DNA of 64,000 nt from Owenia fusiformis (taxonomy: Eukaryota; Annelida; Polychaeta; Sabellida; Oweniidae), in assembly GCA_903813345.2 (NCBI GenBank), contig CAIIXF020000004.1, positions 5,165,525 to 5,229,524 on the forward strand, in the 5' to 3' direction. The notes below the pieces were generated by a model that did not search any database, was not told the origin of the DNA, and was given only the letters and a program-made list of their open reading frames with translations. Every line of letters begins with the position of its first letter. The first letter of the stretch is position 1. Of this stretch, positions 11,801 through 22,640 are shown one piece after another. The position numbers and the translations under genes are program-made.

Positions 11801-12900
11801 TCATCTGTACTACTATTTGAGCATGGTTCCTTTTTAATGGAAATATCACTTTCAAAATCTTCTTCATTCTCCATAGGGCCTTCACTCTCAGCTTCATCCT
11901 CAATTTCAGTTTTAACTATGCTCAGATCAAAACTAGTATCCTGTAGGTCTTGCTTTTTCTTTGTGCATTCTACTTGTCTTAATATATTCCTTTCTTTTTT
12001 ATTTAATTTTACTGATTTAAGAGGAACTTGAATAGTAAGATCTTCTAAAGTCTGACCACTTTCTAATGTTATACTTTTAGTTCCATCACCACTAATATCT
12101 GATGGCTTTTCAACTACTTTTCTAGTGTTAAGCAGCTTAGCCTTGCCAGTTCTTTTTATAGTTTCAATTTTCAACTTTGGGCTACTCTTAACCTTAGTTC
12201 TAACAACAGTTTTCTGTTTCGGGGCCTTTAATTTGGGTTTGCTCATGACATTTTTAAAACTTATTGTCTTCCCCGATTTACGATCAATTTTAACTTTCAA
12301 AGCAGCTTTGGTAGGCTTAGACTTCACTGTTTTACATTCTGTCTTGACATTTGGCTTTGCAACACTTATAACTTTTTGAGTACTCTTCTTTTTTGTTGAA
12401 CTATTAGTTTCACGCTTTACACTCACAGGCTTGGGAGTAGCTGTTTTAGATTTTGGACCATTTTTTGGCTTGGGAGTAGCTGTTTTAGATTTTGGACCGA
12501 TTTTGGGCTTGGGAGTAGCTGTTCTAGATTTTGGACCAATTTTTGGCTTTGATGTAGCTGTTCCAGATTTTGGACCAATTTTTGGCTTTGTTTTCACTGT
12601 AACCTTGGACTGGGCTCTAATTTCATCTTCAACATTAGTTTCAGTTTTGACAGTTTTAGATTTTGGACCAATTCTTGACTTTAAATTCCCCGCTAGCTTA
12701 GACTTAGGTCCAATTCTTATTTTAATGAGAGCTTTCTTTAATTTGGGAACTGTCTTTGGATTACCTGCTGGGGGTGTTATATCTGTTATATCTGTATGAG
12801 GTTGCTTTTTAGGAGATTTTTTAACTTTCTTCACTCCATCCTTTTTAGGTGTCACGGGTTTTTGGACTTTGGGGTCAGTCTCAACTTTCTTTGCCTTCAT
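2809..12900 (-). CDS. Giant single-exon part of a disordered, RS-containing nuclear-type protein
   Basis: An uninterrupted 3,364-codon frame starts at ATG 12,900 (AAAATGA context), seven bases after a good acceptor (TATCTTCAG), so translation probably begins in the second exon of the transcript. It ends DCV before donor GTATGT at 2808. Visible order: Lys-rich N-terminus with repeated IGPKSK motifs (about residues 50-155); Ser/Asp/Glu-rich acidic stretches; Thr/Asp repeats (about 1157-1203); a charged helical segment around QQRERIAAERAEEKKK (about 1393-1433); a VHSPA/VHSAA tandem (about 1676-1747); a Tyr/Gln/His/Asn-rich segment (about 1840-2145); EEGEIPDD (about 2515); an Arg-Ser domain (about 2610-2705); a helical segment near LMELQRILKEEQAAREQ (about 2870-2905); and six copies of a TPKIxxV motif (about 2985-3210). 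No enzymatic domain is seen. RS and prion-like segments suggest a nuclear scaffold linked to RNA processing or chromatin; this is inference, and the family is not recognised. Confidence 0.9.
3250..3950 (-). repeat. Six copies of a TPKI[ST][FYH]V short linear motif
   Basis: Within the giant exon the peptide motif [TS]PKI[STV][FYH][VI][NG] occurs near 3945 (TPKISFIN), 3792 (TPKIVYVN), 3576 (TPKITYVN), 3373 (TPKISFVG), 3322 (TPKISHVG) and 3277 (SPKISYVG). Spacing is irregular and the DNA around the copies is not a tandem repeat, except for a short local duplication at about 3600-3690 (NIQPAKVR). The motif looks like a conserved docking site. Confidence 0.85.
4790..5070 (-). other. Arg-Ser-rich (RS) domain inside the giant exon
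   Basis: About 90 residues (roughly 2610-2705) dominated by SRS, RRSRSRS, SPDRR and SPNRR dipeptide runs, as in SR and SR-related splicing factors. In those families RS tracts are phosphorylated and mediate contacts in splicing speckles. This is the strongest functional clue in the protein, but no RNA-recognition motif was seen. Confidence 0.85.
7660..7872 (-). repeat. 15-bp coding minisatellite encoding VHSPA/VHSAA
   Basis: Fourteen 15-bp units (gggagtgaacagcag class on the plus strand) sit inside the giant exon and encode five-residue repeats. On the coding strand five VHSAA units come first, then nine VHSPA units. A single G/C difference (gcgg versus gggg) defines the two classes and they are cleanly segregated, which indicates recent block expansion. 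The 15-bp period keeps the frame whatever the copy number. It explains several spurious plus-strand frames here. Confidence 0.95.
12430..12760 (-). repeat. Degenerate 39-48 bp repeat encoding the IGPKSK motif
   Basis: Repeats of gatTTTGGACC[AG]AT with a linker encoding TATPKP, giving KPKIGPKSK-type motifs about six to seven times. A further copy (KIGPRSK) occurs much later, near 9165. Basic repeats of this type are usually unstructured and could bind nucleic acid or serve as nuclear localisation signals. Confidence 0.8.
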
Positions 12901-12907
12901 TTTGAAC
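12901..12907 (-). promoter_or_regulatory. 5' UTR stub and acceptor of the coding exon
   Basis: On the minus strand TATCTTCAG|GTTCAAA runs directly into ATG 12,900. An upstream non-coding first exon is implied at higher coordinates but was not identified; candidate donors near 13,792 and 14,410 are not decisive. Confidence 0.55.
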
Positions 12908-14720
12908 CTGAAGATACATATATGAACAACAACATGAAACATAAATAATTATACTCCTTCAAATTATATTTAGTTCAACACAAGTGACTCAGTTTACTAA
13001 AAAAGCATTATTAAACAGGCAATGCACCTATTTTTGAAGGAAAATGGACAAAATATTATTTGCGACATGTTACCCACGCACTCAATCAAATATGATAAAA
13101 ACTTTAATTTGGGTCAATACTGAAGTGAAAAAATCAGTTGCATAGAAAACAGCATTTGAAGTTCAGAGATCAAAAGAAGTGAATTACCACTTTTCACTTT
13201 AGTGTATGTTTTAAATAACTCTTGGATTAAAAGATGGCATATGGTTGAAAATCCTATCAAAATGAATGGATAATTAATGCAAACAACAATGCCATCTTTC
13301 AATGGCATTGCTAAAAACTTGAAATATATAAATTGATAGATCGAAAATATTTTTTCATGATCTAGTGTCAACTCTGATGTGATCTGTTTGAGCTGTTTTT
13401 GGTGTCAAATAAAATATCAGGTACTTAATAATCCATTGGAAACACTATGAAGATCAAAATTGAGACTTCATTAACGCATTTTGTTCCTTTAAATGATATG
13501 ATTTTGGAATGGAGAAAGAAGGGCAATAGACATTTACAGTTTCTGAAGAAATCTTTTGGATGGGAAAATCCTCGACCAACTGTCAATATACAATATCAAA
13601 AGTAAGGCCATGGGGTATTCAGATGATTACCATGGACATATCACCTGACCATAAACCATGATTGAAGGACAATAGTTTTAAAAGCTTCACAGTAATTGAC
13701 TTATGCATACATATAAACAGGCGGTTCAAAATAACATACATGGTACGCTGTAAATGCATACTATTATTTGTTCTATATTAGTAATGGATTACTTACCGTT
13801 AATTAACATTACAAAAAAGATCAGGATTACTCGATTTTTATGTAAACTAGGTATATGACAATTATCTGGGAAATGAAGAGGATGAATCTGGGAAAATTGC
13901 CCCTACAGAATGAAAGGCTTGATATGAGAGGTACTTTCTTCATGTAAACAAGTGGTCAGAAGAAGAAATGGGAAACAAGACAAAGTGGAAACTAAAATGG
14001 CACATGCAACAAGCTGAAACAGTCCGTCCAAAAGATAGAAAATACTCATACTCAATGGGCATATCAAATAGTATCTTACTCTATGGAAAATTAATTTTGT
14101 TTTTGTGAAAAAATATGTTTGTTCATTAGTAAACTGTGCAATTCATAAAATTATCACATCATTGAAAAAACATCAATATTTTATCATGAAAAGGAGCAAT
14201 TCCGCAGAGCAGATCTCATTGTCTAGTTAGTTAGATATTCAAACAAAAAATCAACAAACTATAATAATTTGAACTAAGCCTCATTTACAAAATATAGGAT
14301 TGGATGTGACTTGTCTGACATGTGGTAGTTGCAGATAAATATACAAATAGTAAGTGTTTGTTAATGTTCCTTTCAAATGTGGCCAAGCTATTGATACATT
14401 GGTTTACTTACATGTCAAGTATTATCATGGAAATAATAATGCCTATACAGTGAACAATGGAGTCAGATTCGCTTATGAAGTTGTAGATAAATCTAAGTGT
14501 ACACGCTCTAAGGAATGAACTAGTTGAACTCAAATTAAGTAGAGTAATTCTGAGGAAACTATATCATTCTTATGTGTACTTGTAAACTTGGTTACCAATC
14601 AGGTTGGCATGTGGTTTCATGCATGTTTTGGCATTTGAGAGTGAGTTGTATTGTTTGTGTGGTAGATTGCTGACAGTTTAGGTTCATTCTCGGCTTTGGT
14701 CACTTAAGCACAAACACCTT
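12908..14720. other. AT-rich non-coding stretch (5' intron or upstream region of the minus-strand gene)
   Basis: No open frame with a protein-like composition and no recognised repeat. It must hold the first intron, and probably the promoter, of the minus-strand gene, but nothing here pins them down. Confidence 0.5.
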
Positions 14721-14739
14721 ACAATATTGCAATTTATAC

Positions 14740-15295
14740 AGATATGGATCAACCAGCATCCTGAGGCAACGCGGAGGTTTCGGCAGATAAGACACTTCGA
14801 GAGATGCCACGTGGGGAAATCAACTCCACCCAGGGAATTTCTTTGGTACCTACGGCCTGACTTACGGGAACCAGGGCTACAGTTGGCATGGAAATTACTA
14901 TCCCAACAACATATTGATATTTGTGACCCTCAGCAAACCTTTTTAGGGTTTTCGTGGAACATGTTTGGTGTAAAAAAGTTCTAAATCTTTACCGTATTGC
15001 CTTTTGGAATCAGTACTGAGTTTTCAAGTCTTGTCACTCATTAGAGGTCAAAAGGTCTCAAGGTCATTCTCTATTTAGATCTCTATTTAAACGTTTTTGA
15101 CAGTATTGAACAATGAAAAGTAGACGCCACTTGTTTGAGGTCAGATTTGAACAGTGCAGGATATGTCATTAATGAGAAAAAGTCAGAGTTCAATCCACAG
15201 GGATCCTTGACTTGGTTGGGTTTTATTCGAGATATGGATCTAGGCAAAATATTCCATATTCAAAAATTAAACATTTGAAGAACTAGATCGTCTTT
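14740..15295 (+). pseudogene. DIRS-like (tyrosine-recombinase retroelement) reverse transcriptase remnant
   Basis: A continuous but stop-interrupted plus-strand reading resembles DIRS/Ngaro-type reverse transcriptase. HIDICDPQQTFLGFSW matches the HHxxI...FLGFSW block; IFTVLPFGIST matches the FTVLPFGLS block; RSKGLKVILYLD is the catalytic YLDD region with its last residue altered; and YVINEKKSEF...LTWLGF matches the downstream block. In-frame stops follow KKF, VTH and SIEQ. No recombinase or terminal repeats were found, so this is a fragment. Confidence 0.7.
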
Positions 15296-15554
15296 ATAAA
15301 TGGATGAACTTAGTACAAATAAAACTTTGACCAATTGACCTCCTTCTTGGTGAAAATGATCAAAAAAAATTTCTCCAACTGAACTTTGTTATAATGTCCC
15401 TAACATTCCGAGGCGCTGAAATAAGCGTTTGAATTTGCCGCCAGATACTTCAGCCAATCAGGTGGTGTAACATATATGACCTCGATTATGAAAGTATGTT
15501 ATTTTTGTAAATCTTTCTGATTGGATGAAAGTCCAGAGACATTTCATGGAGCAG

Positions 15555-15940
15555 TAAGCTCTCATTTAAAGTGTACAACTGCGACAAGCCCAAGACATCA
15601 AAGCTTATGAAATATGTGATGCCTCAAATGGATATGCAACATAGTTGTATGCTGGAAAATCAAACATTGAGCAATCAGAAATTGGACCCACCTACTCTCT
15701 TGTTATAAAATGATGTCTTGTTATTTCAACAAAGGAAGCAAACTTTTTATTGACAACTACTACTCATCTCAAAATTTTTATAGGACTTGAATCAACTTTA
15801 TGGAAATTAAATGATGGTGTCACTGGTACACTCAGACATAACAAAAAGGGAGTTCTTTCATAACCAATCGAGAAGAACTTAATGATTTTAAAACAAAGAA
15901 AGGGACCAGTGTTGAAGGATGAAATTGTCATGAAACAACA
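15555..15940 (+). pseudogene. piggyBac-like transposase remnant
   Basis: Three frameshifted pieces keep the order of a piggyBac (PGBD, DDE_Tnp_1_7) core: LSFKVYNCDKPKTSK, then AYEICDASNGYAT followed by a stop and LYAGK, then LFIDNYYSSQNFY (the DNYYxS block with the second catalytic Asp), then GVTGTLRHNKKGV (the GTxRxNRKG block). The frame changes at least twice and several stops are present. No TTAA-flanked termini were recognised close by, so the copy is dead and truncated. Confidence 0.72.
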
Positions 15941-17327
15941 AAGTTTCTTATGAATTATTTTGAAAACTGAACAAAAAGTGAACTCAGGAGTTCAGGACAT
16001 CCCATGACCTCTAGAAGTGAGTTTTAAATAAAGTCACAAATTTTGGAACAAAAAGTCTATCAAAAACCACTTTTTGAAAATTAAAAAAAAAGTTTCACAT
16101 ATCACACTTTGATAACATTGGGTAAGACTACAATATAAGCCAGAGTGGTTTAAACTTTATATGGGGACTTTAAGAACTTTAAATCTAAAAAATGAGCAAT
16201 CAAAGAACCACATTGCAACAGTTTGTGAAAAAATAAAAGCATGTGGAATGCACAAGGTCAGTGTGCAAGACCTAACTTTTGCATATACAAAAACCTGCGA
16301 ACAGGGAATGCTCTTGGAACTGGAGTTTCCTTGTTCAGAGGTTTTCCCTATAAAGAGGGGCCGCACTTTCAGCAAACTCAAATTTGCCGAATAAGCATGT
16401 TTGTGTATTATATTGATTGATTGTACAAATGCCGACTCCATACTTGGTTATGTTCTCCCCATGTTGATTTTAGCTGCTGCTAGCGTCTGATGATGTCTAG
16501 TTGATGTAATTATTGATATGATGTGAAGAGATATATTGCTAAGAACTGAATTTCAAGTTTCATCAACCCCATTTTATATCATTGATAATCGAGAAGTTGG
16601 ATCAGTAAGAGATTTGGCTCAACTTGACCATGTACTTATATCTGTTATCTCGATAAAACAATTGTGTCAGTCCAGAGATTATCACAACTGATTTGATGTA
16701 ATTGGGTTTTTGAAAGGAAGAATTGGTGTCATAATAATAAGTAATAACAAACAGATTTGTATTAGTTTTAAAATAAATCAGGGTAATTAACAGTGGATGG
16801 GATGCTACATCATGTCAACAATTGGCTTATCTTAATCTCAATCATGTTAATCCAAACTTTTTATATTCAGATATTGGCTTTAGACTTTCACACCTCTGTA
16901 AAATAATGGAATATACAGTGTCACCAATATTCCATATTCCTTGTTCACAGGTGAATTTTCATAATTTGCCCAAAAATAGTGTTCCTTGTTCCCTGTTCAC
17001 AGGTTTTCCCTACAGAGAGGGTCAATGGAAAAATATTTGGTTCTTTTGAAAAGCATTCCTTGTTCATAGGTTTTCCCTACAGAGAGGTATTCCATCGGAC
17101 AGGTTTTACAGTATCATATAGTTTGGTTCATTAATGTGTTTTTTTTAAACAACATGGCTGTGAAGAATCAAAATATAAAAAGCCACATGTCTTGATAGCG
17201 AGCTGAAATTTTATGTTCAAAAGAAACACAATAACGTAAAGCTTATATTTCATCTCCTTTGTTTTGGAGCCTGGCTGGCTAAGTCTTGTTTTCTATGCTA
17301 TGCTATGCAATATTTTCAAATTTATAG
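15941..17327. repeat. Non-coding stretch with four dispersed copies of a ~30-bp repeat
   Basis: The phrase ttccttgttcacaggt, followed in three copies by tttccctacagagagg or a variant, occurs near 16,327, 16,936, 16,985 and 17,060. Otherwise AT-rich. Short open frames here (for example 16,161-16,394 and 16,822-17,049) include copies of this repeat and show no recognisable protein. Confidence 0.55.
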
Positions 17328-19745
17328 TACCAATGAGGAAGCGCAGCCAAGGAAGAAACTATGCACCCTAAATTCATTTGATCCACAGGCCCCTGTTGAT
17401 AGGCATGATGCCAGTATTGAGCGGATTAAGGAGTTGTGTACTTCTTTGAAAGCTGTAAATTAGTTCTTGTGAATTCTTGCTTAACTTCAAATAAATATAC
17501 TGTTTTTTAACCTTGTATTAGCGAATGCAACTAACGCCTGTCAGATACCGGATTAACCTCCTATTTTATGGGCAACTCATTTGAATATGAAAAGTACCTG
17601 CCATTATTCCATTCATATCTAAATAAATGAGTTGGTCATAAAAAAGTAAGTTAATCAAGTAGCTGCTAGTTGTTTTCGCGAATACAAGCTAATATAGGTC
17701 TGGTAGAATCAGGTCATATATACTACTAAAAATAAAGAGGTTATTTGGCTTATTTGCTTAAAATATTATTGAAAGATCAAAAAATGGAAACTTTTCTGGT
17801 TCTTTCCTAATGCTTTGCTGATCGGTTTTATTTGGCCTAGATTTGATTTCTATTTATGTTCTCACATTTCACAAAATAGTGGATTTTACATCCTGAAATC
17901 TCATCCAGTGAAGCTTGTCTACAGGTTTCCAGCCAAACTCTTTCATTGATTCATCTGAGGTTATCAGAGATGTTTCTACTTTAAAAAAACTTTCAGTGTG
18001 ATTAGTTTCTAGGCATTCTGGGTAAATCTTAAGGCGGTCATTTTGAATTTACATCCTGAAATCTCACCCAGCGAGGCTTGTTTACAGGTTTCCAGCCAAA
18101 CCCTTTCATTGATTCATCAGATATTATCAGGGATGTTTCTACTTAAAAAAGTTTAGAGGTGATCAATTTCTAGGCATTCTGGGTAAATGTTAAGGCGGCC
18201 ATTTTGAATTTTACGTCCTGAAATCTCATCCATCCAGCGAGGCTTGTCTACAGGTTTCCAGCCAAACCCTTTCATTGATTCATCTGAGATTTTCTGCTTT
18301 TAAAAAGTCTAAAAGTGATTAGTTTCTAGGCATTCTGGGTAAATTTTAAGGGGGCAATTTTGAATTTACGTCCTGAAGCTCATCCAGCGAGGCTTGTTAA
18401 CTTGTTTCCAGCCAAACCCTTTCATTGATTCATCTGAGATTACCAGGGACGTTCTACTTAAAAAAAGTTTAGAAGTGATTAGTTTCTAGGCATTCTGGGT
18501 AAATTTTAAGGCGACCATTGGATATCCATCCTGAAATCATTCCTGTTAAAGCCTGTGTAAAGTTGTCCAACCAAACCATTTCAATATTTCATCTGAAATT
18601 TAAGGGATGTTTCTATAAACGAAAGTTTAGAACTTAGAATTATTTAGTAAATGTTGGGGCGACCAAATTGGATGTTCTGTTCTGAAAACTGTCTATTCTA
18701 TTTAAGGAAACGCTTCTATTTACTATTTGTCTTGTTTTTAAATGATATTTGCTACGCATTTGCTTTGCTGTTATCTAGTGTCTGCATTTTTATTTTACAT
18801 TTTTTACTGGTATTACTGATTGCTTTGCAACTCAAATAATTTGATAATCTATTTATCGTTTCATTTTCAGACTAATCAGGATTTTAGCGTTGTTGACTTG
18901 CCGCAGTTATCATCATCATCTGAGCCGGAGCCAGAGGCAGACTCCCACATTGTGGCAATGGGTATTGGACATCATATGGGAGCTGTTTACAACAATCTTG
19001 ACCAGGATATGGTACACAATTTCGATAGTGTTTATGATGAGGTCATCAAGCAAGCAAAACTTATTCGTGAGGAAGTTGAAATAATTGCCAGAAGGACAGA
19101 ACAGAACAATCTGATGATGCAACATGGAGAAATATGAGAGCTAATATAATTACGGAATCAAACTTTGACCGTGTCAGTTCAAGACAATTTACACTAGACA
19201 ATGACCAAACCCAAACTGCAGACCGTCTAGTTGAGAATCCGATCAACCCCCCTACATTTGACCATGAGTCCAAAGCGGCATTGTGATATGGGAAACAAGG
19301 CGAAGAAAAGGCGAAGAAAATATACAAAATTCATCAGAGGGGGAAAAACATAGTAACATGAAAGTTAAAAGTACAGGATTATGGATCGATAGGGAACGCC
19401 CATTCCTGGGAGCATCACCAGATGGCATATTTTTGTGCTTGTGTCGTCAGAAATGCGGCAAGAGGCTAGTGGAAGTAAAGTCTGTATATAGCATGCGACA
19501 TAGTGAGCCAAAAGATGCTGCACTTGCAAGAGGGTGCCAACTTGATCCAGATGGGAAATAGGAACTCAACCAAAATCATAAATTTTATTATCAAATACAC
19601 GAACAACTTGGTATTTTCAAGTATGACGTTTGCGATTTGGTGATTTTCACTGATAGGGGGATTCATATTGTTCCAGTGGAGTTTGATGAAATCTTCTTTG
19701 ATACAGTCATTGAGAGATTGGAAAGATTTTTCAAACACCACATGT
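17328..19745 (+). pseudogene. YqaJ-type exonuclease gene, spliced and disabled
   Basis: Exon-like pieces: 17,328-17,463 after acceptor AAATTTATAG (reading RKKLCTLNSFDPQ...); 18,871 onward after TCATTTTCAG (TNQDFSVVDLPQLSSSS...); then, after a +1 frameshift near 19,100, TWRNMRANIITESNFDRV, PFLGASPDGI, KRLVEVKSVYSM and KFYYQIHEQLGIFKYDVC. The GASPDG block, the ExK pair (VEVKS) and the YYQIHxQL block are the signature of the YqaJ/lambda-exonuclease fold, which is widespread in invertebrate gene families of mobile-element or viral origin. TGA after KAAL (19,284-19,286; probably a CGA decay) and TAG after PDGK add two stops. The copy is dead. Confidence 0.75.
17880..18640. repeat. ~160-bp tandem repeat inside the YqaJ pseudogene intron
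   Basis: About five copies start near 17,880, 18,047, 18,212, 18,365 and 18,525. Each contains tccagccaaaccctttcatt, gattagtttctaggcattct and gggtaaattttaaggcg. The first four are close; the last is clearly diverged. Confidence 0.88.
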
Positions 19746-20280
19746 TTTTGAAAATTTTGACTAAAAACAGATCTTAGATTCTAAATGGAAAACTTACTGT
19801 AGATTGGGATAATTTGGCGCTACTTAATTTGGCGATTTTGCCATTTTTGGCATATTGGCGGGTATTAAATTTGGCGGATATGTAAAAAAAAATTTTTAAT
19901 TAACTTGCGCACTGTTTGCGAATAACCATGTAATTGGGCATGTTTGGCTATGTTCATTTTTTCTTTTGAGGACCACTGGCGATATTGACCACGTTTTTAC
20001 ATTTTTTGTGAGATCATCCTTTACATTTTGCACCTCGATCGATGCTGCTTCTATACCGCGCTTTTCCTTTCTAGTTTTTTCCTGAGTATTAATGAGTGAC
20101 TGACCAGTTCTGAGCCAATTTATGAGATTTGTCTGTGCATTGTGGAATCATCTTGCACTTACATGCATACTTCATTTACGATGTGATAGTGTTAGCATTA
20201 CACATTCTTTATTTTATACTTGTCGCATGTATTTTTCAAAATTAACATGATACTGTGCTTTTATAATATAAAATTTCAGA
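19746..20280. other. Non-coding stretch with short aatttggcg repeats
   Basis: Between 19,810 and 19,890 the phrase aatttggcg recurs three times with a related ttggcgg. Nothing else recognisable. Confidence 0.5.
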
Positions 20281-20289
20281 GACTGAAGG

Positions 20290-21240
20290 ATGGCAAAGCC
20301 AAGAATAAGTTCACAAAAATTGTCAGTTAAAGCTCCTGCTGAAATATCAACACATGCTACCAAAAAAATGATGCGACCACATCCACAGTCGTAGAAGTGA
20401 ATGTCAGTTCTTCAAGAAATCATAAGCGTAAAAATATTGACAAAAATAAATTGTTGGGAAAAATCCAAGAACTTTTCAAGGATTCCTCTGAAAGAAGCCA
20501 AAGCAGGGGAACCTACAACCAACTTTAGTGAATTTCTTCACAAAGTCTGCAGGTGAGTCACAACTGATAGCACCTGAACCAAGTTATAGTTTAAACAAAT
20601 AAATTTAATAACATGTGTGTATGATAAACATAAAATTATTCATATACTTCATAAAACACCAATGTAACATATTTGTTTTAACTTATGTAATGTGATTATA
20701 TATATAATGATTTGACAGATTCCTGAAATGTATTCATTTGGTTTTAGGTCTCTTACATGTTGTCCCAAAGAGAGAATAAACCACCAACAATATTGAGAAG
20801 TATGTTATATAATTATCTTATAGAATTAAGCTAGTATATACGCTTTTAAATGAAAATGAAAGTATTGGTATCTTAACAACGTTTTCATTTTAGATCAAAA
20901 AGTTACTGAAGGAGATCATAAAAGACAGAAGACACAGGTAAGACATACAAACAGGAGAGTCCACTCTCCTGTTCGAGATTGTTTGGTATGCCTAAGCAAT
21001 AGGGTTGATATTGCCACAGTACCATGTGGACATGTTTGAGTATGTGAAGAATGCAGTAGGTAACTGGGGGAGGATAAACCAACTATGTCCAGAATGCCAT
21101 GTATGAAGACAGGCTAACACCTTCTTCCATTAAACAGGTGATGCATGTACCGAATAGGCAGCCAAAGATAACATTTATAAATATGAAAAGCAGCTCAACA
21201 ACTTCTGATGATTATTTGAAACCTGTAATAAGGAGCCCAC
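20290..21240 (+). pseudogene. RING-finger gene remnant (C3HC4)
   Basis: A first-exon-like piece starts MAKPRISSQKLSVKA at 20,290, needs at least one frameshift to continue as NHKRKNIDKNKLLGKIQELF, and ends at a donor (CTGCAG|GTGAGT near 20,551). Later pieces are a short open exon after TTTTAG at about 20,748 and DQKVTEGDHKRQKTQ at about 20,895. These are followed by DCLVCLSNRVDIATVPCGH, a stop, VCEECS and, after a shift, LCPECH. The Cys/His spacing fits a C3HC4 RING of the IAP/LRSAM type, which normally acts as an E3 ubiquitin ligase. Stops and shifts show it is disabled. Confidence 0.6.
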
Positions 21241-21926
21241 CTTTACCCTAGATTCAGCCAATTGAACAAAATGGACAAGAAGCCAGTCCAGTAAAGGGGG
21301 ATACAGAGAACCCCTGGAGACCATGTAAAAGAGACAAAGGAGTTGGGTAAACTAGCAACAGAGAGTGCCCCAATTGAAGTGTGAAAAAACTTTTTTTAAG
21401 AATGGGAGAAAAAAACATCAGAAATGCATAGATTGAAGTCTATATTTTTGGGTAGTATTTTTAAAAAAATTTAGAAAAAATTGTTACGGTGTCTGGAGAC
21501 CTTCAAAGAGGGTGGGGGCCAGAAGCAAAAAAAATCACATATTTTACAACCCTCTTGATGAATTCCAATTTACTCAGCTATGAATGAATGTTTTTGATTT
21601 ATCTGTCCAGGATTATGTAAATATATATTTATTTGATCCATACATACAATTGATTTAAACAATATGTACAGTTTAGAGGTAAGTAAAGCTTTGAAAGGAC
21701 ATTTCATGCTGAGTCTGGGTGACATTTTTATTCACTGGAGGTAGTAATCCTTTGAGTGTTTTCACATAGAGCATAACAAGTCTCCACTCTAATAAGTGCT
21801 TCTTTAGTTACATAAATGTTATATTGTTGCATACAAAGAATAATTTTGATGGAGACTTATTATGCTCGATGTGAATTTTAGAACTTTATAGAAAATTTTG
21901 CCTGCCATTTTTGTTGATTATTCAAA
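21241..21926. other. AT-rich stretch without recognisable genes
   Basis: Contains homopolymer A and T runs and two near-identical short phrases (acataaatgttatattgttgc type); no open frame of note. Confidence 0.5.
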
Positions 21927-22055
21927 ATGGCCAAATGCTATTCATGCTGCATATGTAGGAAGCAGGTAAATTCTCCTAGAAAACGGAGAAAGGTTACAGA
22001 AGATTTAGCTTCACAAGTCAAGACTATTGCAACTAATAATAGAAGTGATATTGAG
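21927..22055 (+). CDS. Candidate first exon with Cys-rich N-terminus
   Basis: Opens at ATG 21,927 in a good context (CAAAATGG) and stays open for 43 codons to a donor-like GAG|GTAATA. It reads MAKCYSCCICRKQ, then a basic SPRKRRK and a helical tail ending NNRSDIE. The CxxCCxxC arrangement could be half of a zinc-binding site. The following 600 bp are repeat, so downstream exons were not found. A pseudogene fragment is equally possible. Confidence 0.35.
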
Positions 22056-22079
22056 GTAATATAAGCTTGATTTGGGAGG

Positions 22080-22640
22080 AGATTGTTGTGATATTAGGTT
22101 GATATCAGAACTTATATTTTTTGATATTGCTTATGTAATGGCAATATGTTGGTAATTGGGCAGATATAAAGTTAATATTGGATTGATATTTGTCAGAAAT
22201 TGCTATCGAATTGGGCTTATATTTGGGTGATATTGCTATAATATTGGGCTAATATTTGGGTGATATTGGATTGATATTGGGCCAATATTTGCTTGGTATT
22301 TGGGTGATATTGCTATCACATTGGGCCAATATTTGGGTGATATTGGATTGATATTGGGGTGATATCGCTATCATATTGGGTCCATTATTTGGCTCATATT
22401 TGGCTGATATTGGATTTACAGTGGGATATTATTACAATCAGAATAATTGGGTGATATTTGGTAAATAAGAGGGTTGATATTGGACTGTTACTTAAATAAT
22501 ATGAGGCCAATACTTGGGTTATTTTGGATTGATATAGAGTGACATTTGATTGACAATTGGTTGATGTTGCTATGATATTAGGACATTATCTGGGTCATAT
22601 TTGGGCGATATTGAATTGGGTGATATTGCTATTGAATACA
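22080..22640. repeat. Degenerate GATATTGG-rich array
   Basis: Dozens of imperfect, irregularly spaced phrases such as ttgggtgatatt, ttgatattgggc and tgctatcatattggg fill this interval. Purine/pyrimidine composition is strongly biased, with G and T dominating one strand. It directly follows the donor of the preceding exon candidate. Confidence 0.85.
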
